Part shown: piece after piece, positions 24,787 to 32,991 of the stretch
How the letters are laid out: each line of letters starts with the position of its first letter
How positions within the stretch are numbered: position 1 is the first letter of the stretch
Source of the DNA: Citreicella sp. C3M06
GTDB lineage: Bacteria; Pseudomonadota; Alphaproteobacteria; Rhodobacterales; Rhodobacteraceae
Length of the DNA stretch: 33,960 nt
NCBI RefSeq assembly: GCF_018860705.1
Contig: NZ_JAHKQA010000047.1
Coordinates: forward strand, 262,113-296,072
Reading direction: 5' to 3'
Program-made: the position numbers and the translations under genes
The notes under the pieces: generated by a model
Told to the model about the DNA's origin: nothing
The model's database searches: none
The model's input: the letters and a program-made list of their open reading frames with translations, nothing else

Positions 24787-27780
24787 TCAAGGCAGCTTTG
24801 CCGTGGCGCTGCCGGTGGCGAGTTTCCAATCCTCGATCAGCGTGCCCTCGGTCTGAAGGTGGCTGGCAAGGTAGTAGAGCCGCCGGGTAGCGGGCCCTCC
24901 GGGCGCCGTCTCGAAGCGTTGCTTGAGGTAATAGGGCGGAATGGCCTGCGAATAGAGCGTCGCTTTCACCGTGATGTCGGCTGGATCGCTGCCCGCCGGC
25001 AGGGGGATGCGGTATTCGACCCGGTCCGATCCGGCGATGAAATCCGGGTCATCAACCGCGCCGCCCTCGGGAAGCGTGGCCTTCATGAAGGCAGAGGTGA
25101 CCTCGCTGTCGCCGAACTTGGCGACGAAAGCCGGCGTGCCCGGTGTCAGCGCGCCATGGGGCAACAGGCGGTTGTCCTTGGGGTGCGAGACGCGATGCAC
25201 GAAACTGGTGGTAAAGGCCCCTTCGGCGTTGCGGGTCAACTCTTCGTAGATCTGCACCTGATCCTGCGCCGTGACCACACGGTGATGCGGCTGGAACAGC
25301 GCCATTTCCGCCCCTTCGGGCTGCTGGTCGAGGAACTCCGTGCTGAGCGGCGACTGATCGCCATCCACGATCACCCCTGCCCCGTCGGTACAGCCAGAAC
25401 ACCAGAACGTCTTGCCCGCCCCGTCCAGCGCGCGCAATTCGAGAAAGGCGCGCCGGAACCCCACGCCCGAAGGTAGCCGGTGCCCCGTGAGGTTGGTCAC
25501 GGTGACATCGGCCACGATCCCCTCGGCCCCAAGGCTAAGCGACAGCCCGATATCGGCCGTCTCTTCGCGGGCCTGCTGCGCCATGGTGTCGATCGAAACC
25601 TGCGCGCCATTTGTGGCGTAGGTCATGGGCTGGGTCTGGGCCAGGCCCATTTCGGTGCGGAACTGGCGCATCATCTCGACCATAAAGACATTGAGGCCGA
25701 CAAAGCCGTGCCGCCGGTAGCCGCCGCGCATCGGCACGTTGACCTCGTCCTGCGGCAAAAGATTGGCGACTTCCGGCAGGGTGGTGTCCTGAATGGTGGC
25801 GATCTGCGTGGTGATCCCGTCCAGCGCCAAAGAGCCATCCGCGCTGCGGAAGTCGGATTTCATGTGGCAATCCTGACAGGACTGCGCGCTTGCCTCTTCG
25901 CTGTAGCTGCTGTTGACCCATTCAAGATAGGTCGCCTGTTCCACCGAATGCTGGAAATCGGTCAGCCCCTCGGGATAGGTCACGCCGTAGCTGTCCTTGA
26001 GGAAATCCGCGCCATTGCTGGCCGCCCGGTTGAACACCGCCTGATCCGCCTCGGTATAGCCGTCCAGCGGCACCGAGGTATCGGCATCGACATTGGGCAG
26101 GTTGATGGTGTGGCAGGCTCCGCAAAGCTCGCTGTCCTTGATGTAATCGTCCTGCACCGGGGTGATCCCCAAGGCATGTTCCATCGGCGTCGTGCGCACG
26201 TCGGAATAGGGACCGATCAGGCGGTCGGCGTCGGTCATGCGAAAGCGCCCGGTGGTGCCGTTCATCAGGTAGGTGTCGAGCGTGTTGTAATCCGGCTGCC
26301 CCTCGGCCCGTTCCGGCGGAGCGATATGGTGACAGACCGCGCAGGACACCCCGTCGCGGGCAAGGTTGCCGTATTGATGATAGGCAAAGCTGCCCTCGGC
26401 CTTCTGCCGGGCGTCCTCGGCCTTGGTCAGCGGTGCATGCAGCGCCATGTAATCCAGCTTGAAGGCATTGGGATCAAGACCGGCCTCCGGGCTGGCCTTG
26501 GCGTCGATCTGCAACTGGCGCTGCCCCATGGCCCCGTGGCAGGACAGGCAGGTCGTTCCCAGCGCATCGGTCAGATCGCCAGAGCCCGCCTGTTCCAACA
26601 GAGCAAATTCGCTTTCAAGCTGCGCGAAGAACACCGGATCGCGCCCCGCGAGCCCCATGGGAGACCAGCGCCATTCGCTATATTCCGAAATGTCGTAGCC
26701 GTCGCCGTAATCGGGTCCTGTCTGCAGGAACATGGCGATCCCCGAAGGCGCGCCGCCAAGGCCGCCGTGACAGCCAAGACAATTGTCCGAGGTCAGGAAA
26801 TGTTGCGGACCGTCCGGGCGCGACGGCACATGGTCCAGCCACTGGCTGGGCATGGGATGTACCGCGCTTGCCTCGACCGCGATCCCGTCCACGGGCGGGA
26901 ATATCTGAACGAAAGCCGGGTTCGCGGTGGAGCGCCGGACAGGATCGCCCCCGGCGCCCGCATTGGATTTGTCGTAGGCGTCATCGTTGTGAAAGTAATC
27001 CTCGATCAGCGCGGCCACGGACTGTCCTTGGCCGGGGTATTGCTGGATCGGCAGGTTCATCGCGCCGACCGGCTGGTCGGTCATGTTGCGCCAGCTTTCG
27101 TCCACGCGAAAGTTCAGCGGCTCGCCGGGATAGCCCTCGACATTGTCGAGCGCCGAGAACACCAGCTCTTCGGCGGCAGAGGCGTGACAGCGCATACACA
27201 GCCCATCCCCGGCCTGCCCCGAGGCCGGCGCATAGGGAGGCGCGAAATCGTCGATTTCGGCCGAGGCATCGACCGAGGCAAAGAACCAGCCGCCGTAGGA
27301 TACCGCGCTGTCCTTGACCATGACGGTCCAGTTCAGGCCCCCGTCCTTGCGCAGGAATTCGAGCATCTGCGCCTCGACCGCATCAGGGTCGTCGGGATGC
27401 AGGTATTCCAGCATCTCCCGGTAGGTCATGTAACGCGCGGCCGGGGGCGTCGCCATTTCCTTGACCACCATCGCGCCGTCGGGCACCGCCCCCTGTCGCC
27501 CGCCTTCAAGCCAAGTGATCACCTCGGGCGAATAATAGATCCGCACGGCCGGGTGGATGCCATAAGAGGTGCCCAAGACAAAGGGCCCGGTATCGCGCCA
27601 GCGCTTGTCCCGGACCCAGCCTTTAGCCGCGAACGCACGCCCGGCGATGAAGGGATAAAGCTGGGACTGGTAATCCAGCAGCGGCAAGGAAGACGGCAAC
27701 GGCAGCCCATCATCCCCAGCCGTGGCCGCGAAAGGGACAAGACCTAGACATAGGCCGAGGGCCCCGATGTGATTGCGCAT
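24787..27780 (-). CDS. Six-haem secreted cytochrome c (997 aa)
   Basis: A signal peptide (MRNHIGALGLCLGLVPF) and a GAGGGGG ribosome binding site at 4 bases support the ATG at 27780. CxxCH haem motifs lie at residues 195-199 (CMRCH), 334-338 (CLGCH), 411-415 (CLSCH), 480-484 (CAVCH), 553-557 (CGACH) and 635-639 (CQDCH). A seventh Cys pair (CSGC, 794-797) lacks the His. The C-terminal part holds TGHRLPSGVGFRRAFLEL and GCTDGAGVIVD, blocks I associate with multihaem cytochromes of periplasmic electron transfer. It could carry electrons to or from the cell surface, since outer-membrane proteins are encoded beside it. Redox partner and direction are unknown. Wide spacing between haems suggests several domains rather than a compact NrfA type. 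Confidence 0.85.
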   Translation of the reverse strand: MRNHIGALGLCLGLVPFAATAGDDGLPLPSSLPLLDYQSQLYPFIAGRAFAAKGWVRDKRWRDTGPFVLGTSYGIHPAVRIYYSPEVITWLEGGRQGAVPDGAMVVKEMATPPAARYMTYREMLEYLHPDDPDAVEAQMLEFLRKDGGLNWTVMVKDSAVSYGGWFFASVDASAEIDDFAPPYAPASGQAGDGLCMRCHASAAEELVFSALDNVEGYPGEPLNFRVDESWRNMTDQPVGAMNLPIQQYPGQGQSVAALIEDYFHNDDAYDKSNAGAGGDPVRRSTANPAFVQIFPPVDGIAVEASAVHPMPSQWLDHVPSRPDGPQHFLTSDNCLGCHGGLGGAPSGIAMFLQTGPDYGDGYDISEYSEWRWSPMGLAGRDPVFFAQLESEFALLEQAGSGDLTDALGTTCLSCHGAMGQRQLQIDAKASPEAGLDPNAFKLDYMALHAPLTKAEDARQKAEGSFAYHQYGNLARDGVSCAVCHHIAPPERAEGQPDYNTLDTYLMNGTTGRFRMTDADRLIGPYSDVRTTPMEHALGITPVQDDYIKDSELCGACHTINLPNVDADTSVPLDGYTEADQAVFNRAASNGADFLKDSYGVTYPEGLTDFQHSVEQATYLEWVNSSYSEEASAQSCQDCHMKSDFRSADGSLALDGITTQIATIQDTTLPEVANLLPQDEVNVPMRGGYRRHGFVGLNVFMVEMMRQFRTEMGLAQTQPMTYATNGAQVSIDTMAQQAREETADIGLSLSLGAEGIVADVTVTNLTGHRLPSGVGFRRAFLELRALDGAGKTFWCSGCTDGAGVIVDGDQSPLSTEFLDQQPEGAEMALFQPHHRVVTAQDQVQIYEELTRNAEGAFTTSFVHRVSHPKDNRLLPHGALTPGTPAFVAKFGDSEVTSAFMKATLPEGGAVDDPDFIAGSDRVEYRIPLPAGSDPADITVKATLYSQAIPPYYLKQRFETAPGGPATRRLYYLASHLQTEGTLIEDWKLATGSATAKLP

Positions 27781-27929
27781 GAAACCCCCTCTGGCCTGAA
27801 ATTACGGCTTGAAATTGGCGATCCGAGGCGCGAGGCCTCGAACGAGTCTAACATAGCACGGGTCAGGACAGGCCGATTTCGCACGACCCTGTCATTCCCC
27901 CTCCCGCATCCGGCGGGCCTTGATCCTGT

Positions 27930-27953
27930 CACGGCCCCTGCGAGGGGGCCGTG
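27930..27953 (-). terminator. Terminator-like hairpin after the TpsB-type gene
   Basis: CACGGCCCC (27930-27938) pairs with GGGGCCGTG (27945-27953). It starts 12 bases past the TpsB stop and before the cytochrome start. No T-run follows. Confidence 0.6.
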
Positions 27954-27964
27954 AGCGACTGATT

Positions 27965-29713
27965 TCACAGCGGCATGACAAGCTGGAAAAGCAGTTTGCC
28001 CCCCGGCTCGTCCACCGAAGCCGAATGCGTCCAGGGCAGGGTCGCGGCCAGCTGGAAACTGACCCGCTCGTTCAGCATCCCGCCCAGACCGACCCCGTAG
28101 GAACCCAGATGTTCGGTCTGCGGGCCATCGTCCGGGGCCTCGTGCCAGACCTTGCCGTAATCGACGAACAGCGACGTCGAGAGGGTCGGCAGCTGCGCCA
28201 TGTCTGTTTCGAAATCGTGGCTGAGGCGCGCCGCTGCGGCCAGGCCGTTGTCACCCGAGATGGTGCCGTTATCGAAACCGAACCCATAGGGGTCGCCGCC
28301 GACCCCGAGCTTGACCGCGCCGGGCAATTCGCGTCCCGAATACTGACCCATGGTCTGGAATGAGACGGCAGTCTTGTCGCCAAAAGGATGGCTGTATTCC
28401 AGCCCCCCGGTCACGAAGCGGAAATCGCCGGGCACCTCCCCCGCGTCAAGGTCAGAGGCCGTGCCGATGTTGAACGCGCTTTGGGCGCTGAACGTGCCCG
28501 TTTCGAAGCTGCGGTCATATTGCAGCGAGAAGCTGGCCCAGCGGGACCGGCTGCGCGACACGGCTTCGCCCATGACATCGACATCGTCATTTCGGAACGT
28601 CACATCGGCCGCGCCCCAGAGGTTCCAATCCAATGAGCGAACAAAGGGATAGGACAGGCCCGCCGTCGCCACCGCCGATGTCACATCGATCCCTAGATCG
28701 GCCAGATCGCCGCCCGGACGCTGACGCAGATAGACCAAGTTGTAGCGCGCGATGAGCCCGGAAGATCCAACCGGATAGCTTTGGCCGAACTGGATCAGCG
28801 CCATCTGCCTGTGGTCGGCCGGCGTCAATACGCCGGTCAGGTTCGTGCTTTCGAACTGCCGGTAGACATCGTTGAGTTCCAAAATGCTGGCCAGTTGCAG
28901 CGGACCCACCGCGTCTGTCCCGAAATTATCCAGAGCGATCATCCCGCTGCTGCGGTCCTGAGTGATTTCAAGGTGCAGCACCCCGCCGCCGCTCGCCCCC
29001 TCGGGGCGTATGAACGTGCCGTCGATCACCAGCCCCGCAAGGTCGCTCATCAATAGCAGTTCGCGCTCGGCATCGCTGACGCGGATGGGGTGCATCGCGA
29101 GGATCCGTTGCAGGTAGGGTGCCAGCCGGGCGTCGATCCCGGGAATTTCACTGTCGATCTCGATCCGGTCGACGTAGCCCTCGAAAACCCGCAGGCGGAT
29201 CTGCCCGTCGGCATAATCCTGCACCGGCACCACGGTCTTCGAGAAAAAGCCCGCCGCGAGGTAGGCCGCATCCACCGCATCGGCGATGCGGTAAAGCTCG
29301 GCAAGCGTGATCTGGCTGCCGATCCGCCCCTGCCAGATCGCCGCAAGATTGGCGGCAGAAAGCGTGCCCCCGCCCTCGACCGTGACCGAATTCAGGCGGA
29401 AACTGATCCGCTCGGCCTTTTGCATGTCGATCTGCTCACGTTCATCCTCGACCCCGATCGCGACCGATCCGACCTGCGGCGGTGGCGCATATCGCTGTAA
29501 GATGACGGTCTGCCCGGAAAGCGCGCGGTTCATATCTGCCAGATCCTGCGCACGCCCCGGCGCGGCCATGCAGATGCCGAGCGCCCCTAGCATCATCAGA
29601 CGGTGCAGGAAGGGTGAGGCAGCGCGCCGGTAGAGCGATCTTTCGCTCAATGCTCCTTCGCAGAAACCAAATGTCACATCCAATCTGCTCATGCCTTCAT
29701 GCCCATCATCCAA
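27965..29713 (-). CDS. TpsB/FhaC/ShlB-type outer-membrane transporter
   Basis: The reading frame encodes 582 aa. The start is uncertain: a TTG at 29713 has GGGAG close upstream, and an ATG seven codons in is also possible. The signal sequence is internal to a basic lead (MMLGALGICMAAPGRAQ). It is followed by a POTRA region (RLNSVTVEGGGTLSAANLAA, then FEGYVDRIEID) and a barrel from about residue 235 (GMIALDNFGTDAVGP). Such proteins export a TPS partner across the outer membrane. The barrel motif usually read as V/G-R-G-Y/F is here GFGF (DPYGFGFDNGTISGDNG), so the conserved Arg is Phe. The giant protein next to it has its own barrel and no obvious TPS domain, so the partner is not clear. It diverges from the 921-aa regulator. 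Confidence 0.85.
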   Translation of the reverse strand: MDDGHEGMSRLDVTFGFCEGALSERSLYRRAASPFLHRLMMLGALGICMAAPGRAQDLADMNRALSGQTVILQRYAPPPQVGSVAIGVEDEREQIDMQKAERISFRLNSVTVEGGGTLSAANLAAIWQGRIGSQITLAELYRIADAVDAAYLAAGFFSKTVVPVQDYADGQIRLRVFEGYVDRIEIDSEIPGIDARLAPYLQRILAMHPIRVSDAERELLLMSDLAGLVIDGTFIRPEGASGGGVLHLEITQDRSSGMIALDNFGTDAVGPLQLASILELNDVYRQFESTNLTGVLTPADHRQMALIQFGQSYPVGSSGLIARYNLVYLRQRPGGDLADLGIDVTSAVATAGLSYPFVRSLDWNLWGAADVTFRNDDVDVMGEAVSRSRSRWASFSLQYDRSFETGTFSAQSAFNIGTASDLDAGEVPGDFRFVTGGLEYSHPFGDKTAVSFQTMGQYSGRELPGAVKLGVGGDPYGFGFDNGTISGDNGLAAAARLSHDFETDMAQLPTLSTSLFVDYGKVWHEAPDDGPQTEHLGSYGVGLGGMLNERVSFQLAATLPWTHSASVDEPGGKLLFQLVMPL

Positions 29714-29874
29714 GCTCTCCCGTTGCCAGCCTTAGCGCAATCGGTATCGGGCAACCCTCAATTCAAACAAAGTGGCCCGGGGTTCAAAATTGGTGTAACC
29801 CATGCTCAAAGCATTCTTTTTCGCGACTGGTCTCACCCGGTCGCATCTAAAAAATCTGGAATCAACGATCGGTC
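29714..29874. promoter_or_regulatory. Divergent control region between TpsB-type gene and regulator
   Basis: This 161-bp AT-richer gap must hold both promoters and probably a regulator site. I recognise no defined operator or confident -35/-10 pair. Confidence 0.5.
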
Positions 29875-32640
29875 ATGAGCTTTAAGGACATCACGTTGGA
29901 TCACTCGCGGGGGCTTTTGTCGCTTGACGGCGCCGAGCTTCCACTGCGTCCCAAAACGCTGGCCGTGTTGGCCGCCCTGGTGGAACGTCAAGGCGAAGTC
30001 GTCAGCCAGGAAGAGCTGCGCCGCATGGTCTGGGGCGTCAGCCACGGTAGCCACGCCGGCCCCAAGCAATGCATCCGAGAGCTCCGCCGCCTGCTGTCGA
30101 CCTCTCATGAAGGGACCGACCTCATCGAGACGGTTGGACGGCAAGGCTATCGGCTCGCCCGGCGGATACACCTGCGCAATGAAACATCCGCCCTCCCCCC
30201 CGAAGATCGCGCGCTCTGCGTCGGTCGCGCGCAGGAACTGGAGGCGCTGAATGACAAAGCCTCCGCCGCATGGGGCGGCCAACGGGCCGTTGTCCTCGTC
30301 TCAGGCGAAGCTGGCGCTGGCAAGACGCGGCTGGTTGAGACTTTCATCGCGAGCCTCCCCCAGCGCACGCCGCTCTGGACGGTACGGGGGCAGGCCCTTG
30401 CCCATCCCGGGGCTCGGGAGCCCTATGGCCTGCTGCTCGATGCCTTGTCCGAACTCGGTGCCGGGCCCGAAGGCGACACGCTGGCGCGCCTTTTGCCTAA
30501 GGTGGCGCCAACCTGGGCTGCGCTGCTTCCGGGATCGGACGCGCCATGGGACACAGCGCCCTTCAGCGTCGATCCCGACAAACCCGCCACGATGCGCCGT
30601 GAGTTTACAGCCCTTATGGAGCGTCTGACCAGAGGACGCCCCGGCGTTCTTCTGCTGGAGGATCTGCATTGGGCCGATCCCAGTACCTTGGCCTGGCTGG
30701 TCACCTGGGGTTTGCAAAGAACCCCTGCCCGGCTCTTGGTCCTTGGAACCTACCGGGACGAGGAAGTGGACCGCACAAGCGAAATGTCAGAAGCTCTGGG
30801 TCAGCTCAGCCGCCAGTCCGACGTGCTTTCGGTAGCTCTCGGCGGCCTGGATGCCGCTGCAGTGGCGGCGTATCTTGCGCAACGCTTCCCGGGCCACCAG
30901 TTTCCCCCGGCTCTCGCCGAGGCCGTTTTTCGGCGAACCGAAGGACATGCGATCCTCGTCGATGAGGCCGTGGACCACTGGCTGATGCAGGGCCATGTCG
31001 GTTATGACGGTCTGAGATGGCAACTCAAGACGACGCCGGAAGACCTCGTTTCGGGCCTCGCGCCCAGCATCCGGACCCTCATCGAAAGTGATCGGGTAAG
31101 CCGGCTATCTCCAGAAGAACGCGCCTTACTGGAAACGGCCAGCGTGGCAGGGCAGACCTTTTCGGCGCCAGACTTGGCCGACGATCAGCACGCGCTGGAA
31201 GCGGCCGAGCGGCAACTGGAAAATCTGGCGCGAAACCACCGCTTCATTTCCCATGCGGGGCTGAATGTCAGGCCCGACGGGAGTGTTGCCACGCGATACG
31301 CCTTTCGGCACGCCTTGCACCATGCAGCCCTTTACGAAGGGCTTCCGGCGGCCAATCGGCAGGGCACGCACCGCCGTATCGGGCTGCGACTGGAGGCGGG
31401 CCATGGCCCTGCCGTCAGCGAAATTGCGCCAACACTGGCAGACCACTTCGAGCGCGGCGCAGACTGGTCGCGTGCGGCGCACTACCGGACCATTTCTGGC
31501 CAGCAGGCACTGGAACGTGGCGCGGCATCAGACGCAGAAGAACAATTCCACAAGGCGTTGGCTCTGCACGCCCGCTCAGCCGAAACCGATCGCGAGGCAC
31601 AAAGATCAGAGTTGCACGCCCTTCTAGGGTTGGCTGCGAGCCTGACCAGTTCTCAGGGCTTCACAGGCACCGCACTCCGCGAGATTTATGACCGTGCCGG
31701 CCTGCTGGCGACCCGGGTCAGCGACCCTGCCGGAACCATCCCGGTCTTGGCCGGTCTGTGGAATGATCTGGTGACCCGGGCCGAATTGGACCGCGCAAAG
31801 AGCGTCGCGAATGGGCTTGTGGCCCTTGCGGACAACGCGCCCGCCCAGTTGGCAATGACCGCGCATAACGCCATCGGCCAGACCCACTTCTTTGCCGGGG
31901 CATTGCATGCCTGCCCGGCGCGGATCTCTGCCACGCTCGAAATCGCGCGCAGCGGCGAGGCAGACGGCGCCAATATCCTGCTGGTCGAGGACCCCGAGGT
32001 CGTATGTCACCAATATGCGGCGTGCTTTTGCGAAATGCGCGGTCAGGAGACGGAAGCAGAGTATCACATTGCCGCCGCCACCACGCGGGCCGAGCGGCTA
32101 GGCCAACCCTTTGCGCAGGCGCAGGCACTTTGGGCCGGTGCAGTCTGCGCCCGTCTCCGTGGCGACGCACGGCTTTGCTTGATCCGATCAGAGGCACTCA
32201 TTGCGCTGTGTCACCGGGAAAATGTCACCTTCTGGGAGCCATCCGGCCAGATGCTGGCGTGGTGGGCACAGGCGATGCAGGGTGAAGCATCGGGCGTGAG
32301 CCGGATCGAGGCGGGAATGAAGGCCTATGCCGCGATAGATATGCGCCTGACAATGCCCTTTAACCTTGGCCTTCTCGCCGAAGTTGCCGCCCGACAGGGC
32401 GAGGCCGAGAAAGGCCTTCACGCAATACGCCGCGCCTATGCCTGCGAACGCATGACCGGCGAGCGCTGGTACAGCGCAGAACTGCACCGCTTTCACGCAC
32501 GTCTGGCTGAAGGATGCGGGCGTCACGACATCGCCCGCCGCGCTCTTGGCCGCGCCATTGCGGACGCAAAGCTGCAAGGCTCTTTTGCATTTCGGGACCG
32601 CGCTGCAAAATACCTAGCGTCGTTGTCCGCTCATAGTTGA
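29875..32640 (+). CDS. Large winged-helix/ATPase transcriptional regulator (921 aa)
   Basis: Residues 1-100 form an OmpR/CadC-type winged helix (LPLRPKTLAVLAALVERQGE, then RRMVWGV, DLIETVGRQGYRLARR). An AAA/STAND-type ATPase follows, with Walker A (GEAGAGKT, 144-151) and Walker B (LLLEDLHWAD, about 259-268). From about residue 550 the protein is helical and TPR-like. There is no receiver domain or membrane segment, so it is a cytoplasmic, probably ligand-sensing activator rather than a response regulator. It diverges from the surface genes and is the most likely local controller of them. The ribosome binding site is weak. Signal is unknown. Confidence 0.82.
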   Translation: MSFKDITLDHSRGLLSLDGAELPLRPKTLAVLAALVERQGEVVSQEELRRMVWGVSHGSHAGPKQCIRELRRLLSTSHEGTDLIETVGRQGYRLARRIHLRNETSALPPEDRALCVGRAQELEALNDKASAAWGGQRAVVLVSGEAGAGKTRLVETFIASLPQRTPLWTVRGQALAHPGAREPYGLLLDALSELGAGPEGDTLARLLPKVAPTWAALLPGSDAPWDTAPFSVDPDKPATMRREFTALMERLTRGRPGVLLLEDLHWADPSTLAWLVTWGLQRTPARLLVLGTYRDEEVDRTSEMSEALGQLSRQSDVLSVALGGLDAAAVAAYLAQRFPGHQFPPALAEAVFRRTEGHAILVDEAVDHWLMQGHVGYDGLRWQLKTTPEDLVSGLAPSIRTLIESDRVSRLSPEERALLETASVAGQTFSAPDLADDQHALEAAERQLENLARNHRFISHAGLNVRPDGSVATRYAFRHALHHAALYEGLPAANRQGTHRRIGLRLEAGHGPAVSEIAPTLADHFERGADWSRAAHYRTISGQQALERGAASDAEEQFHKALALHARSAETDREAQRSELHALLGLAASLTSSQGFTGTALREIYDRAGLLATRVSDPAGTIPVLAGLWNDLVTRAELDRAKSVANGLVALADNAPAQLAMTAHNAIGQTHFFAGALHACPARISATLEIARSGEADGANILLVEDPEVVCHQYAACFCEMRGQETEAEYHIAAATTRAERLGQPFAQAQALWAGAVCARLRGDARLCLIRSEALIALCHRENVTFWEPSGQMLAWWAQAMQGEASGVSRIEAGMKAYAAIDMRLTMPFNLGLLAEVAARQGEAEKGLHAIRRAYACERMTGERWYSAELHRFHARLAEGCGRHDIARRALGRAIADAKLQGSFAFRDRAAKYLASLSAHS

Positions 32641-32991
32641 ACGCCAGCAGCACTCCAGACTGCTGCCGATACTGCCGCAAGCGCGGCAAGAGTAGGAACG
32701 CGGGCGCCTCGAAGTGACTCTGTTTGTGAACATTCGTGCAATTTTTGGCCCGTAGAGGCGTGATGGGCGTCCAAAAAAGCCCGCTCTACACTGATGTGGA
32801 TGATGCCCCCGAGGTCATCGGGGAGCACAGTGTGGGATGTTGGTTGTGAACTGCCCCCCTGCGGGTCCCTCATTCATGACGAGCGTCTGCAGGTTGGTGC
32901 TATGCTCCCCAACGTTGCATAACCGGAAGCTGGATTTTTCCGGCTTTCTCACAATGACGGGCTGGTGGCGCCATCGGGATCGTGCATGGAG
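32641..32991. other. Intergenic DNA between regulator and IS256 remnant
   Basis: No gene recognised. A 6-bp stem, CCCCGA (32807-32812) with TCGGGG (32818-32823), and a short GCCGC-AAG-GCGGC-like stem near 32675 are present. IS-derived DNA probably begins somewhere after 32820, but I cannot mark the end. Confidence 0.4.

Noticed and set aside
25480-27747. Long plus-strand open frame (755 codons) opposite the cytochrome
   Set aside because: The minus strand has a signal peptide, a ribosome binding site and six haem motifs; the plus-strand product has no recognisable domain.
32807-32823. CCCCGA/TCGGGG stem as terminator or micro-element
   Set aside because: It lies 167 bases past the regulator stop with no T-run, and it lacks both the head and the tail of the element family.
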